Shown: positions 11,936 to 23,875, numbered from the stretch's first letter. The stretch: DNA of 64,000 nucleotides from Oxytricha trifallax (GCA_000711775.1 ARYC01000572.1:61592-125591), one strand, 5' to 3'. Numbers and translations: made by a program. Notes: a model not told the origin generated them from the sequence alone.

Positions 11936-12769
11936 TCCTAGAGTCATAGATTTAGATATTTGCTTGATATCTCAATTTATTAAATTATCATCATTTATTA
12001 TTTTACTAACCAGTAAGTAAAGAAAATAAATATAAAAAGAACTTCAGTGTTTTAGATATTCGAGCTTAAAGGTCAGAAATTTGTGAATAAACTTTATAAT
12101 AAAAAAATTTTAAGTAAAATGTATATTTTTTATTTTTAATATTTCTAAAGATAGTTTAACAGAGAATGAATATATATATAGCATACATACTTTGAGATAT
12201 TAATTTGTAGAATTATTCAGATTCGATCTGTCAAAAATAATTTTCCTCTTGTGATTATTATGTAAAAATATTATAAATTTTCTTTCCCATATAGAATTAA
12301 TAAATCTCAAATTAGGAATTACTATAATTTGCATTACAAATTAAAATTCTTAAATTTATTCATAACTTTTGTTTAAGTTTAATATATTTATTGATTTTTA
12401 GTTATATTAAAAATGAATAATTAGACCATAAAATTAAATGAAAGAATTAAATCCAATCTAAAAGTAATTTATAAGCACTATATAAATAATTTTTATTATA
12501 ATACTTTATTTTCCAATGATTATACAATCTAACTTCATAATGTAAGTTATCTCTCAAAGTGATATATTATCTACAAAAGAAAATAAGTACAAATATGTAA
12601 AACCTCGACACTTTTATGATTAACGTAGAACAAATTATAATACATAAATTTAATTTAACATAGTAATTTAAAAAGATATCTTTATTTATTTAAAGTTAAT
12701 GTAAATAATAAATTTACTTCATCAATAATAAAACTACTCAAGTGGTTATGGGGTTTTAATGAGGCTACT

Positions 12770-13340
12770 ATGGAGATAGTTGCTTTAAAAACCAATTTTA
12801 TCAGTTTTAATAAATTCTTTAAATATGGGTAGGGAATTAGAAACTCTAATCAAAATTTACCAAATAAATACTTAATTTAAGTATAGGGAGATTTATTAGT
12901 AGATTGACACTAAAATGAGAAAAATGAAAGAACTTGCAAACGAAAATAATTAAAGTCAATGGATTCCGATATTGAATAAAAAATAACAATATAATGGCCA
13001 AGAAAATTGATAAAATATTAAAAAAATAGATAATTAAGGCAAGCTTCACCAATTAATTTATATAATAGACACTAATTTTGAATTAGCATATTTATAATAT
13101 AAATGAATTGCCAAGAAGAAATAGAAAAATTATTTAAATTTATAAATAGGATTGAAATTCAAAAAAGTTTAAATTAAAAGTTTATCACAATAGAAGAATA
13201 TATGGTAAAACTTGAAATTAAAATAAATATTAAAAATTACAAACTAATATATTATTATATAAATATTTCAATAATAATATTGCCACTTGACAAAAGGGAC
13301 AGTATTTTTAATATTTAACAGCAAATAAACGGAGGCTCAG
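12770..13340 (+). pseudogene. Decayed copy of the coiled-coil fragment
   Basis: It matches 8030-8590 and includes the block for TKMRKMKELANENN. Many indels and substitutions break the frame. It lies between the right end of E2 and the left end of E3. Confidence 0.55.
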
Positions 13341-14069
13341 AAGATTAAATAACATTAAAAACCTCAAACCCCCTCATGAGTTTTATAAGTGCTATTATTT
13401 GGAGGGGTTTATAAGGGGTTATGATTATTAATTAAATGTGTGTAAAATTTCCAAGCTGCTGGGGTCTATTTTAAATATAGAGTTCAGAGATTACTGTTTT
13501 TATAGCTTAACTTATAGTTGCTATAATTATATACATTGATAAGTCGAATATGTACTGAACTATAAGTCTAATGCTGCTTTCAAAGGTAATTTTATCAACT
13601 GTTTTTTTCATTGTTTGTTAATTGTAACATTAAAGAAATAATAGCTTATTCTAAGCCTAAAAGAAGCCAAAATTACTATGCATTTAGACTATCTTATTTA
13701 GAAATAACTAAGAATTATTGTGCTTACTTTTTTCTTAACCTAAATGCTACTATTATTCACCGCCAGTTCCTTCAGTTGAAGATAACTGCTTAAAATATAC
13801 CCAGCATATATTAATGAAGGTATCTCTTCTCTTACTAACATGAGAATCATCTAATAGATAATTGATTTCACTCTAAATCTTATAACAGCAATTTGAATTA
13901 TGTTTATGACTAAATGCAGAGAGTTTAAAATAATAATATTTGGTTTTTACATGCGGACGAGCATACATTTACCATCGAAGATTTCACCTAGAAGTTCTTC
14001 TAAAAGAGATGTAGTATAAAGGAGATGAAAGTAAATGTAAGAATATCCAAAATTAAACTAAGAAGAATC

Positions 14070-14595
14070 TCGTTTAAACAATCCTTCGTTCAGATGCCAG
14101 ATAAATTTTTTCTTAGTAACTCTCTCTACTCTAGAAACTATTCCTTGTGATTAGTGATGAAATCAGGAAGCAAAAAATCTAAATAGAACTAGGCCAAAGT
14201 CTATCTAGAATATTGGGGTGCCTAAAAGTCTAATCTAATTTGGTATTTGTGGATAAAACCTATTCAAAACGTGATTTAAGAACAACCTTCCAAAACCATA
14301 TTAAATATCCTAAAGTCTAGATAGAATCTTTGAATCCTAAATCAGTAATTTTGAAGGACTTAGTGGTGGCACGTTTACTTTAGCTGGAAGAAAAAATTTT
14401 AGTCGGCAGGAGAAAGAGGGAATGTAGGTTGAGTGATAAATCTTTTATGTTAAGTTTGTTTAGTTAAAATTATTATAATTATAAGAATCCTTTACCTTAA
14501 AGTCAAATCAATTTAATTAACTTGATTCTTAATAGACTTGCTAAATTTATCCAACTATGTTTTAATCAAACTTAATTAAAGAAGTTTAGATAAAA
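14070..14595 (+). pseudogene. Unidentified coding fragment in E3
   Basis: An open plus-strand frame of roughly 170 codons that begins without an obvious ATG. It contains LFLVISDEIRKQ, LSRILGCLKVQSNLVFVDK, TYSKRDLRTTFQNHIKYPK and LKDLVVARLLQLEEK. The composition is that of a normal protein, unlike the Gln-rich genes. It fades into AT-rich low complexity before the seryl-tRNA synthetase fragment. I do not recognise it; it may be an exon or macronuclear-destined segment of another gene. Confidence 0.4.
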
Positions 14596-14596
14596 T

Positions 14597-14762
14597 AAAG
14601 AGAGACCTTGGTGAGTGCAAATAATTAAGAACATAAAATTGAACTTATTTGGAACCATCGTCACACAGATATACCTGTTTTAAAAGTTAAAAATTAGAAT
14701 CAAAACCCATCAGAGTGTGTTTTGATCCTGATCTAAAAGTTTATGGTAAAACATCTGGGCAT
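14597..14762 (+). pseudogene. Seryl-tRNA synthetase fragment, copy 3
   Basis: This is the most decayed copy. The pieces LGECK, LNLFGT, VHTDIPV and PDLKVYGKTSGHL are recognisable, with indels between them. It lies 3' of Gln-rich member 4. Confidence 0.6.
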
Positions 14763-15416
14763 CTTCATTTTATCATTATTCAATTTAACTTTTATGATAT
14801 GAAAATTAGTGTTTAATTACAAATTATTTGAAAAGTATTGTTAAGAATTATAATCATAAATTAAGTAAGCATTCACTAATATTTTGGGTCTTAATAAAAT
14901 ACCCAAGAATCTCTATTTTTAAATATCTCATTAAAAAATTCATTAAAACTTAGATTTATCCTTTTTTGAATTATGCTTATACAATAATTTAATCAAAAGT
15001 AAAAGTAACTGAATACACTAAGTGTTGTATTTAATTAATGAGGATTATATTAATAAATTTCTAGTATATTTAATTTTGATAATAATAAAGTAACGACATT
15101 GATGAATTAACATTGAAGATTAAAAAATGGAGAGAAACATTAGATCGTAGATGATAGATAGATTTCTCATGGAATAATGTACATTATAGAATTTTTTAAA
15201 ACATTTGAAGATGGTATAAAGATGTTACACCGCAGCTTAAAAAGATCATAAGAAATATATTAGGTAAAAATTTTTTACTAGAATAATAACTCTAAACTAA
15301 TATAGGTTTGTAATAAAAACAGAAAGCAGCATATTCATTTCACCCAAAATATAAAATGCACAAACACCAACGATTGAATGCATATATATATATACATATA
15401 AAAGTCAAAGGAGTTT

Positions 15417-16214
15417 TCAGTGGGTAAAGTTCTCATCATCATCTCTAGTGTCCTTCTTGGCATCTTGGCTTGTCATACCAAGCTTATCGCAAGTAGGATT
15501 TGTAGCACTTGTAGCGGTAGGTTATGCTTAATCACCATTGACTTTACTTGCAATGTATGATTGAGACTATTTAAAAATCTCAGGAATTTACAAAAGAAGT
15601 CCTTTAGAATACTCTTGGAGTTTGACAGGAAGAGTGGCAAGGAAATTGTCAAAGGTGGTACAAGATTCCTTGTACGAAGCTTAAGATTAATTGTAAAAAG
15701 CAAACGATTCCTTGTATTTAGCACAGGCACTTTAGAACTTTTGGATGCTATCCAAAAATGTAGCATAATTTTCAAAGGTAAAGCTTTTGTCAGAATCGAT
15801 AATGAAGCTGACTATTTCTTCTGAATGTAGAGAGTCAATTCCTTAGTCGGAGCCTTTCTCTTTCTCCTACTCTAGCGGCAACTTTTGGTCGTCGGGAGAA
15901 TGCAACTGCTCTCCAAAACCCATATGTTGCGTATAGGGAATGTAGTTTAGTGGTTGTTATAAAATATAATGCTACTATCCATAATTATAAGCTGTAAATT
16001 GAGAGTTTTGGATTATATAGTAATTATTTACAACTTGTTATGGAGCGATGATGTCCCCACCACTCGCCATATTAGCTCCATTGATCGTAGCGCCACTGAA
16101 TGTGGAAGAGCCGCCAAATAAACAAGAGCATCCTTAATTTGGAGAGCCAAACTGCTGACTAGCATTCCCATTTGTCGAATCTTTTCCCTGTGTTGTGTTC
16201 TTAGTAGGTGACAT
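15417..16214 (-). CDS. Gln-rich INNYY-family protein, member 4
   Basis: Complete 265-aa frame from ATG 16214 to TGA 15417-15419. The first 50 residues are Ser/Thr/Gly/Asn-rich and include a CSC; the family motif QQVVNNYYIIQNSQ is near residue 55. The second half is acidic to mixed and probably helical (FLDSIQKFQSACAKYKESF and repeats of that pattern), and the tail is charged (DAKKDTRDDDENF). It pairs with member 6, which has the same order. There is no membrane segment. The upstream region to 16454 is shared with member 6, including a palindrome. The function is unknown. Confidence 0.8.
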
Positions 16215-16229
16215 GGATATATTATGCTT

Positions 16230-16452
16230 GAAAACTTAGATATAAATATTATAGATTATTTACATTCACTCTAATCGATCTCATACTCTAATATTAAAAA
16301 CAAATATTTATATTATTGATTATGTAGATATTAAAACTACCTCATTTTATTATTTTACTTTCTTATAGAGTATAAATAATAATTAATAATAAATTAAACT
16401 ATCAGTTTAAATTGAATATTTAATTAAATATAAAAATTAGAAAGGTATACCT
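16230..16452 (-). promoter_or_regulatory. Conserved upstream region of member 4 with palindrome
   Basis: The region upstream of member 4 is almost identical to that upstream of member 6 (about 21040-21236). It ends with the perfect 14-bp palindrome AAAGGTATACCTTT at 16441-16454. A half-palindrome GTATACCTTTAAA lies at the same distance (about 195 bp) upstream of member 5. A promoter role is inferred from position only; recent duplication could explain part of the identity. Confidence 0.4.
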
Positions 16453-16690
16453 TTAAATTTAAGGATATTATAATTATAATTTTACAATAAGGTTTGTCTT
16501 TATTTTTTAATATGATAAGTAAAATTATATTTTATTTTTTAAAAATAAAAAAAGAAATAGGCCTGCTTGTTAATAATATACAAATTTACACATATCCTGC
16601 GATTTATTAAACAACCCGTATAGATAGACCCTAATTCATATTCTACAAATAAAATCACTAAATATCCAATTAAGGGGTTTTGGGGTTTTG

Positions 16691-17308
16691 ATTTTAGAGA
16701 TCAGACATTTAAATTTATATAATTTAAAATTACAAAAAGTTTTAATAATAATTATAATTTTAGATCTATAGACAAAAATGTTATGCGAATTAATACAAAT
16801 ATTATATTTAGTTATAATATATCTATGAATAATTAACACTTTTAAAAAACTGATAAAAATTTACTTATAATAATAAAACTATTTGATTTAAAATACTTAA
16901 GTTTGCATTTTGTTTTGATGAGCTCTATAATAAGTACTTCACTATTATTAAAATATGGAGAAAATAATTAATTAAAATTAAACAAATATTAGAATAATTC
17001 TTTTATTGATCCATTATAAGTATAACTAAAAATAAATAAATTCTTTTAATTTAATAATAAATATGAATAAACTGTTAAAATAATAATTTTAATAATTCTG
17101 CAATTTCATAGATATTTAAATCTCTACTATAATTTGATTTTAAATTCATATTTAATAAATTCTTTTTTGAATATTTCAAATTTATACAAAATGATAGTTT
17201 ATTTAAAAAAATAATGTATTCCCTTGAATCTTTTATAACTTTATAATTTATTAACAATCTTGAAATATAATGTCCAATAGGTTTGGAGATTCAACAAGCT
17301 ACAACATT
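16691..17308. repeat. Spacer between E3 and E4, no gene
   Basis: A diverged copy of 38-791 and 21473-22226. I see no coding signal. Confidence 0.65.
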
Positions 17309-17731
17309 CAAAACCCCAAATATACAAGTAACTTTTTTTCTTTTTTTGGATGATTTTAGTATTTTTGGGGAATAGGGTTTTTTAAATAAATATCACTTAT
17401 TTTGTCTAGATCCACTCTTTTCGTTTTTAATGTTGAATTTTTAAATTACCAATTCTTTATAAATTATATATATTTTCAATATAAAATTAAAGAGGTAAGA
17501 TTATATAGTAGATTCTATTTTAAATCAAATCAGCAATCTTTATAGAAATGTTTTTAATTAAATATAATTATGAAACTTTATTCGTACTTTATTTACTAAG
17601 TTAACTTTATGTACCAAGATATTTCAGACTAGAATATTAAAATAATATTAGATTCAATTAGAATGACTATTAATAGTTACATATCAAGACAATATCACCT
17701 TATTGAAACTATTCCTAATAAAGTGCGAACA

Positions 17732-17904
17732 ATAGTTGAGAACGAACTTGCTGAATGCACTCTTTTATGAACATAAAAACTGAATTTAATTGGAAATATC
17801 CTTCACACAGACGTACCTGTTTCATAAGATGAAATCTAAATCAAGTCGCATCAGAGTGGGGATGGAAACCTGATTTAAAAGTGGATGGCAAAACACTTGG
17901 ACAT
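17732..17904 (+). pseudogene. Seryl-tRNA synthetase fragment, copy 4
   Basis: It reads NELAECTLL, then a TGA, then TQKLNLIGNI, HTDVPVS and PDLKVDGKTLGH. It carries one in-frame stop and one small deletion. The stop of Gln-rich member 5 is 635 bp further on. Confidence 0.7.
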
Positions 17905-18539
17905 AATCATTAAATTCAGATTATTTTATCTCATGAGATAAGAATTAGTACTCAATTGAAATTATTTGGATTTATTAATTCTCAAACTAATTTATAATTG
18001 TATTAAAATAATAAGTTTAACTATGATAATAATAATATAAATCTATAAAAGATTTATAGAAATGATGAATTTATAACTCAAAATTATCAAAAATATAAAC
18101 TTTCATATTTAAGTATTAAGCAGCAACATAGACTAAAGTATATGGTTAAGTTTCTTAAAAAATAATTACAAAAATTTTGTAATTAAATTACATTTCTATA
18201 ATAAAAAGTAACGAGGTAAATAAAGACATAGATGAATTAAAATGGAGACAATAAATATTTAGGGAGGATGATTACTAATTTGAAAATGGGAATAATGTAC
18301 ATTATATTAAGTTACAATGGACTAAAAATGAGGGATTTAGATTTTAGACGGGCTTAATAGTTTATAGGAATATAATTGGGGATGATATTTTAAAAGATAG
18401 TATTTTTCAAAAAGTTATTAAAAGCTAAAATAACTTTAAATATCTTATTACCCCTAATGTAAAGAAGCAAAATTAATTTCATAAGATAAGATTAGTTGCA
18501 ATAATACTTGCTGAAATCATTGGTCTGTTGTCAAATCCT

Positions 18540-19292
18540 TCATACTGGTTTGGAGTTTGGGTTAGTCCCCGGATCTTCTAGTTTGAAATCAATTGCATTG
18601 CCAACATGAGGGCCTTGTCCCTCAACAATTCTTCCCTCAAGCATTTTCTGAGCTTCCTCAATGCTCTTATCTAAACAACCCAGTATATATGACGCAATTA
18701 ATTGCTCGCTAAGCTTTAAAGAGACAACATATTGCCCATATGAATAGAGAGCATATTGAAAAGATTTGATATTCTCAAGGAAGTCGAAAGCTTCCTTGTC
18801 GCAATATCCTGAGTCAAATATGGCTCCCAGAATGAATTTTGGGTTCTCTATTTTAGAGTAGAAGTAAGAAGATAAGTTTGTGTGACCATAATAAGAAAAA
18901 TGAGCAGCGTAAGGGTCACTGTAGGTTGTTGTGTGATTTGAATTGGGATCAGATGAAGCCATAAAGTCTTCATTTTGGCCATTGCTTAGACCAGCTCCTT
19001 GTCCGGGATCCACATTTCCTTAACCTGAAGCTGAATCGCCCTACCCAGCCATAAGCTGTTGTTAGTTGGCAATGCTTCCTGACTGATTTTGTTGAGGAGC
19101 TTGTGAATTTATAATGTGTGATAATATCTCCTTGATATTCGGAACTTAAGAGAATTAAATTATCTGATAATGATTGTTTATTATTTATTGTGAGCCACCA
19201 GAAAGGTTATTTCCTATTGCAGAGTTTAAGAAAGACTAACTACCTCCAATTTATGCTTGGGAGAGATCTGAGTTGTGAATGTTGTGAGCCAT
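18540..19292 (-). CDS. Gln-rich INNYY-family protein, member 5
   Basis: Complete 250-aa frame from ATG 19292 to TGA 18540-18542. The family motif QQIINNHYQIIQFSQ is near residue 37, followed by VPNIKEILSHIINS. The C-terminal half is a compact domain without Gln bias: HFSYYGHTNLSSYFYSK, FILGAIFDSGY, FDFLENIKSFQYALYSYG and LIASYILG. Member 9 has the same domain at about 40% identity by eye, and a broken copy lies at 28440. This is the best-conserved folded part of the family. The function is unknown. Confidence 0.85.
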
Positions 19293-19309
19293 GGATCAAA
19301 CTTGCTGTA

Positions 19310-20180
19310 ATAAATGATTATTGATAAATCTATTTTCCTTTTTTAAATCTATCTCACATGATAATGTTTAATATAAATATTTATATAATTGACACATTAG
19401 GAGATAAGTATAATTATAAATAATCAATCTATATATATCTTAGATTTTAATTGATAATAAAATTAAAAAATGTAAAAGAAAGAATGTATACCTTTAAATA
19501 TAAGTAAATAATCATTATAATTTCATAAAAAGTTATTCTTTAATCCTCCGAACTAAAGGTCTAAATATAAGAGATAGTAATATACAGTTATATTACAAGA
19601 AAATCTAGGTAAAAATAAAAATAATTTAAAAACAAACAATTTCATTTTTATATTATATGAAAGTTAAGTACTTAATGAGACATGTTTCACTACCTTAAAA
19701 TTGCTCATTTGTACAATATAATTCTATTCATGAGAATTAATTAAAAATCTATTTAATGAACTATGGGAAAAGTCTAGAAGCACAAAAGAATTCAATTATT
19801 TTTTTCTCATTAAAATTTAGTTTTATAATTTTTACATTTATGCTCATGCTATAACCCTATATAAAGGAAAGGTAACTAGAAAAATTAAGTATTACTTTTT
19901 AACAAAATAAAAATTAAGAAATTTCTAATATAGTTATTTTTTAAATAAAAGAGTGAAGACATTGATATAAAAAGATGGAATTAAAATGGAAGAGAAAAAC
20001 ATTAATTTTTGAAGATAGAAGAATTAAAAGGGACTAAAGTACATTAAATGAAAACTTAAAACAATTGGAAATGCTGTAGAAACAAGAAGCACCAACTTAA
20101 AAAAATTAAAAGAAATAGATTAGGGAAGAATGTTTTACGAATTTAATAAATATAAGCTTATATTAGGTCCTGTAAATAAT
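19310..20180. other. Intergenic, members 5 and 6
   Basis: I see no gene here. The block 19440-19500 (TTGATAATAAAATTAAAAA and GTATACCTTTAAA) is shared with 33710-33760 and is the likely upstream element of member 5. Around 19940-20050 there is a repeat of sequence found 3' of members 4 and 5 (about 15080 and 18220), which seems to be a conserved 3' flank with AAAATGGAG/AAAATGGAAG. Confidence 0.5.
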
Positions 20181-20185
20181 CATTT

Positions 20186-20995
20186 TCATCCCAATTTTAA
20201 AAGGCACAAAATAATAAAAAGATAAAAAGCAAATAAGGAATAGAATAGCCATCCATTGACTAACTTCATGTTCCTTGGCTATTGGTGTTCTTCTTGCTTA
20301 GAGGCATCCAAGTACCCTAAAGCATTCTGGGTATCTTGTTCAATAGGATCAGTTGTAGTAGCCAAAATACCATTTTATTATGTCAATAAATTCTTGACTT
20401 AAAGAGCAATGTATGAATGATACTCATTTAGAGTCTGATGGCTCTGATTCTGGAGATTTTCAGTCATAACTCTTAGACCATTAGGTACTTAGGCAATGAA
20501 ACTCTTAAATGAGGAGCAGGATTCATCGTAGGCTGCCCATGCATCTTGGTAGGATTAAATATGTCTGAAATATGTTTCACAATCTTTGAGAGTATATTCT
20601 GCCTTAATTAGGAGGCATTTAAGTTGGTGAGCATGGCCTAAATCGATCAACTAAGACTCAAAAGCTTTGAGTTCCTCAATGGATTCTTGTGCGATGTCTA
20701 GGTCTTGGATATGATTCTGCTGACCGACACCAGTAGCAGGGGTTTATCCCATCATTTGCATCGAGGGGTTGGAGGCAGGTTGTTAAAAAATATAATGTGA
20801 CTATCCATGGTTATGAGTTGTAAATTAAGAGTTTTAGATTATGTAGTAATTTACTACATGTTGTTACTCAATCACGTTGTGGCTGTTTTCTTGATTCCCT
20901 CCGAAGTTCGTTGAGCCGGCGACATTTCCAAACTACGCATTCTAGTTGACTGTAGAGGAGTTGAATCCTTGTGCAGTATTCTTTGGGCTTGGCAT
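20186..20995 (-). CDS. Gln-rich INNYY-family protein, member 6
   Basis: Complete 269-aa frame from ATG 20995 to TGA 20186-20188. The N-terminus MPSPKNTAQG is close to that of member 4, and the motif is QQHVVNYYIIQNSQ near residue 46. The middle is Gln/Asn-rich, then comes a helical segment (AYDESCSSFKSFIAQVPNG). The last 25 residues, after NMKLVNGW, are hydrophobic (LFYSLFAFYLFIILCLL), a possible C-terminal membrane anchor missing from member 4. The tail could also be read-through caused by loss of an earlier stop. Confidence 0.8.
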
Positions 20996-21003
20996 GGTTG
21001 GAT

Positions 21004-21236
21004 TTGATCTAAAAATTTAAGATATTATTTATTAATGCTTAAAAGCTTTCTTTCAAATCGATCTCATACTCTAATGTAAAAAACAAATATTTATATTATT
21101 GATTATGTAGATATTAAAACTACCTCATTTTATTATTTTACTTTCTTATAGAGTATAAATAATAATTAATAATAAATTAAACTATCAGTTTAAATTGAAT
21201 ATTTAATTAAATATAAAAATAGAAAGGTATACCTTT
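21004..21236 (-). promoter_or_regulatory. Conserved upstream region of member 6 with palindrome
   Basis: The counterpart of 16230-16454, with AAAGGTATACCTTT at 21223-21236, about 230 bp upstream of the start. Regulatory use is an inference. Confidence 0.4.
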
Positions 21237-21435
21237 AAATTTAATGATATTATAATTATAATTTTACAATAAGGTTTGTCTTTATTTTTTAATATGATAA
21301 GTAAAATTTTATTTTATTTTTTAAAAATAAAAAAAGAAATAGGCCTGCTTGTTAATAATATACAAATTTACACATATCCTGCGATTTATTAAACAACCCG
21401 TATAGATAGACCCTAATTCATATTCTACAAATAAA

Positions 21436-23875
21436 ATCACTAAATATCTAATTAAGGGGTTTTGGGGTTTTGATTATAGAGATCAAACATCTAAATTTAA
21501 ATAATTTTAAGACACTAAAAGAATCAATAATAATTAAAATTTTAGGTATTTAGACTAAACTACTAAGCGTATTAATACATCTATTATATTTAATTAAAAT
21601 ATTTCTATGAATAATTGCTTATAAAAAAACAGTTAAAAAATTAGTTATAATGATTACATTATTTAATTAAAAAAACTTCAGTTTGCTTTGCAGTGTTAAT
21701 ATCTTTTTATTTAATTAATAGCATTAAGTTTATTTTTATATGGAATATAATCCTTTTAATTAATGCAATCTCAAAGATACTCTAATCATTTATAACTATG
21801 AACTTAAAATTTTTAATTTATATTTTGAAATTTATTTTAAAGAGTTATTACTATAAGTTTTTTATTTTTATTATTAATGGAGAAAAAATTAATTAGATCT
21901 AATAGTAATATTAGGATTTATGATTTAATGATTTGATTATGCAATATAATTATAAATATAAATAAAATAAATATAAATTCTAAAAACTCTAAATATGAAT
22001 AAGCTCTCAAAATAATATTTTTAGTAATTTTTCAATATCATACATTAAAATATTCAATCTTTACAATAATTTGATTTTGAATTTTTTTTTGAATTTTAAT
22101 AAACTCTCATTAAAAAGTTTTATTTATACATTGTAAAATTATACTTAATAAATAATTAATTTTTATAACTCATTGACAATCTCGAAAAAAATATCCATTA
22201 GTATGGTAGACTTTACAAGTTACAACAATCAAAACCCCAAATATCCTCCAATAATTTTATAAATATTTTATTGATTTTAGTATTTATGGGGATTAGGGTT
22301 TCTTTTAATAAATATCCTTTATTTTGTCTAGATCCACTTTATTTCTTAAATTTTTATGTTAAAATTAAATCATCACTTCTTTATAAATAATATCTATTTT
22401 AATTTAAAACAAAAGAGTTAACAGATTTAAAGTAGATTCTTTTTTAAAAATTAAATTTGCTTTTTCAAAAAATTGATCTTAATATAAATACAGTTACGAT
22501 AATTCAATTTGTATTTATTAATTTGATTATATATATACTAAGATATTAAAACTAGATATTTATATAAGTATTAGATTCAATTAGAATGAATATAAATATT
22601 ATATATCAAGACATAATATCACCAAATTAAAACGATTACTGATAAAGTACTAACAATATAATGATTTTATAATTTAATTAAGGGATTATCTATTTTAGTA
22701 TTGGTTATCAAATAATTGCTCAAAATATAAGAAGGCCTTCTATATAATATTTATATGTAAAAAGTACTTAAAATTATAGTATTAAGCGAATTTTAAAATC
22801 TTAGATGTTAGTAAATTTTAGTTTAAGAGCTCCTAATAAATTAACAAACATTTCTTATAATTATTGTTAGATTCCATTAAGCTTTATAACTACTTACTAA
22901 TATAAAATTTTTTAATTTTTACTGCCTCATCTATTGAAAAATTTAATTAAAATTCTATTTTTAAAAGTAAGTTATTAGTACTCTAAAGTAAATATTACAT
23001 TAAATATAATTCAAAAGTGATGTATAATGTAAAAAACAAATAACTTATCTTCTTTTAATAAAAATGTAATTATAACTTTTAAAATTGATTAAATAAAAGT
23101 CAACAAATAATTATTATTTATTTAAATTTTATTTATAAAAGTGATAATATATTATAAGTACTAATATAGAAGATATTCTTCCACAGTTTAATAATTTATT
23201 TTTCATCGATTAGTGTACTCAATATCTGTCATTTCTTAATTGAAAGTAATTAGTGGTTATAAGAGTTATGGGGCAGGTTGCTATAATTGAGCAGGTGCAT
23301 AATTCATATGGGGCTAAGGTGGCTTCTACTAGAACATCATGTTATGTGGGCCCATATTTATTGATTGAGATTGAATGCTTATCAACTGCTCAAGTTACAA
23401 TTACGTTATGTGCAAATGAGCATCAACATTGAACAATAAATAGTTATCATCATTTAATTAGAACGTAAAAGGTTTGAGGATATTCTTCTACTACTAAGTC
23501 CAATTAGACATTGAAATTTCAAATGAGTTTTTCAAGCGCAAATGCTCCCTTAAAATAGCTACAGTGTCACGACAATGTTATGCTGTAAGTCCAGACTGTA
23601 TAAGGCTTACTAGCAATGGAGAGAACTATGGACTGTACAGGATTTGCTGGTATTAGGGGTATGGGAAGCTATAATAAGGATTTTAGATAACTCCACCAAA
23701 GGCTTATCCTTGGACAAAAGAATGTGTCCAATTAAAATTTGGAACAGGTTAGAATGGCCCAGGTTGTGTAAAATTATTATGTGATATTTTTTAATCCTCA
23801 TAAAAGGGCATTTATGGAAAATTGATAGTGTAAAAATTGTTAATAATTTGTTGGCTAGAATTGTTAGAGTTTGAG
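21436..23875. repeat. Long direct repeat of 1-2440
   Basis: Offset by 21435 bp, the two segments are almost base-for-base identical over the spacer, the element left end, the intergenic part and the 3' two-thirds of the Gln-rich gene. They then diverge inside the gene's N-terminal region. It is a recent segmental duplication or gene-conversion tract. Confidence 0.9.
22230..22320. mobile_element. Left end of telomere-ended element E5
   Basis: CAAAACCCCAAATATCC starts at 22230 after AAT (22227-22229), identical to the left end of E1. I find no matching G4T4 right end before 59 kb, so E5 has lost its right end or it is beyond recognition. Members 7 and 8 follow in the same order as members 1 and 2 in E1. 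Confidence 0.55.

Larger units (their letters stand above)
8644..12757. mobile_element. Telomere-ended element E2 (4.1 kb)
   Basis: The left end is CAAAACCTCAAAAC from 8644 and the right end is ATGGGGTTTT up to 12757; AAT flanks both sides (8641-8643, 12758-12760). At 4114 bp it is close to the usual TBE length, but instead of the TBE transposase, zinc-finger/kinase and 22-kDa frames it carries one seryl-tRNA synthetase fragment and Gln-rich member 3. The terminal repeats are eroded. About 8750-9150 resembles 13440-14000 in E3, so the left flanks of E2 and E3 are related. Confidence 0.55.
13357..16690. mobile_element. Telomere-ended element E3 (3.3 kb)
   Basis: The left end (AAAACCTCAAACCCC, 13357 on) matches the inner terminal-repeat sequence CTCATGAGTTTTATAA. 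The right end is AAGGGGTTTTGGGGTTTTG, ending at 16690. ATT flanks both sides (13354-13356, 16691-16693). It carries an unidentified coding fragment, a seryl-tRNA synthetase fragment and Gln-rich member 4. Its last 430 bp are nearly identical to the last 415 bp of E4, so this end was copied recently. Confidence 0.65.
17309..21472. mobile_element. Telomere-ended element E4 (4.2 kb)
   Basis: The left end is CAAAACCCCAAATATAC from 17309, with inner GGGGAATAGGGTTTT. The right end is AAGGGGTTTTGGGGTTTTG to 21472. ATT flanks both sides (17306-17308, 21473-21475). It carries a seryl-tRNA synthetase fragment and Gln-rich members 5 and 6. At 4164 bp it has the length of a TBE but no recognisable TBE gene. 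Confidence 0.65.

Noticed and set aside
15561-15824. Plus-strand 87-codon ORF
   Set aside because: It is antisense to Gln-rich member 4, which has a full 265-aa frame.
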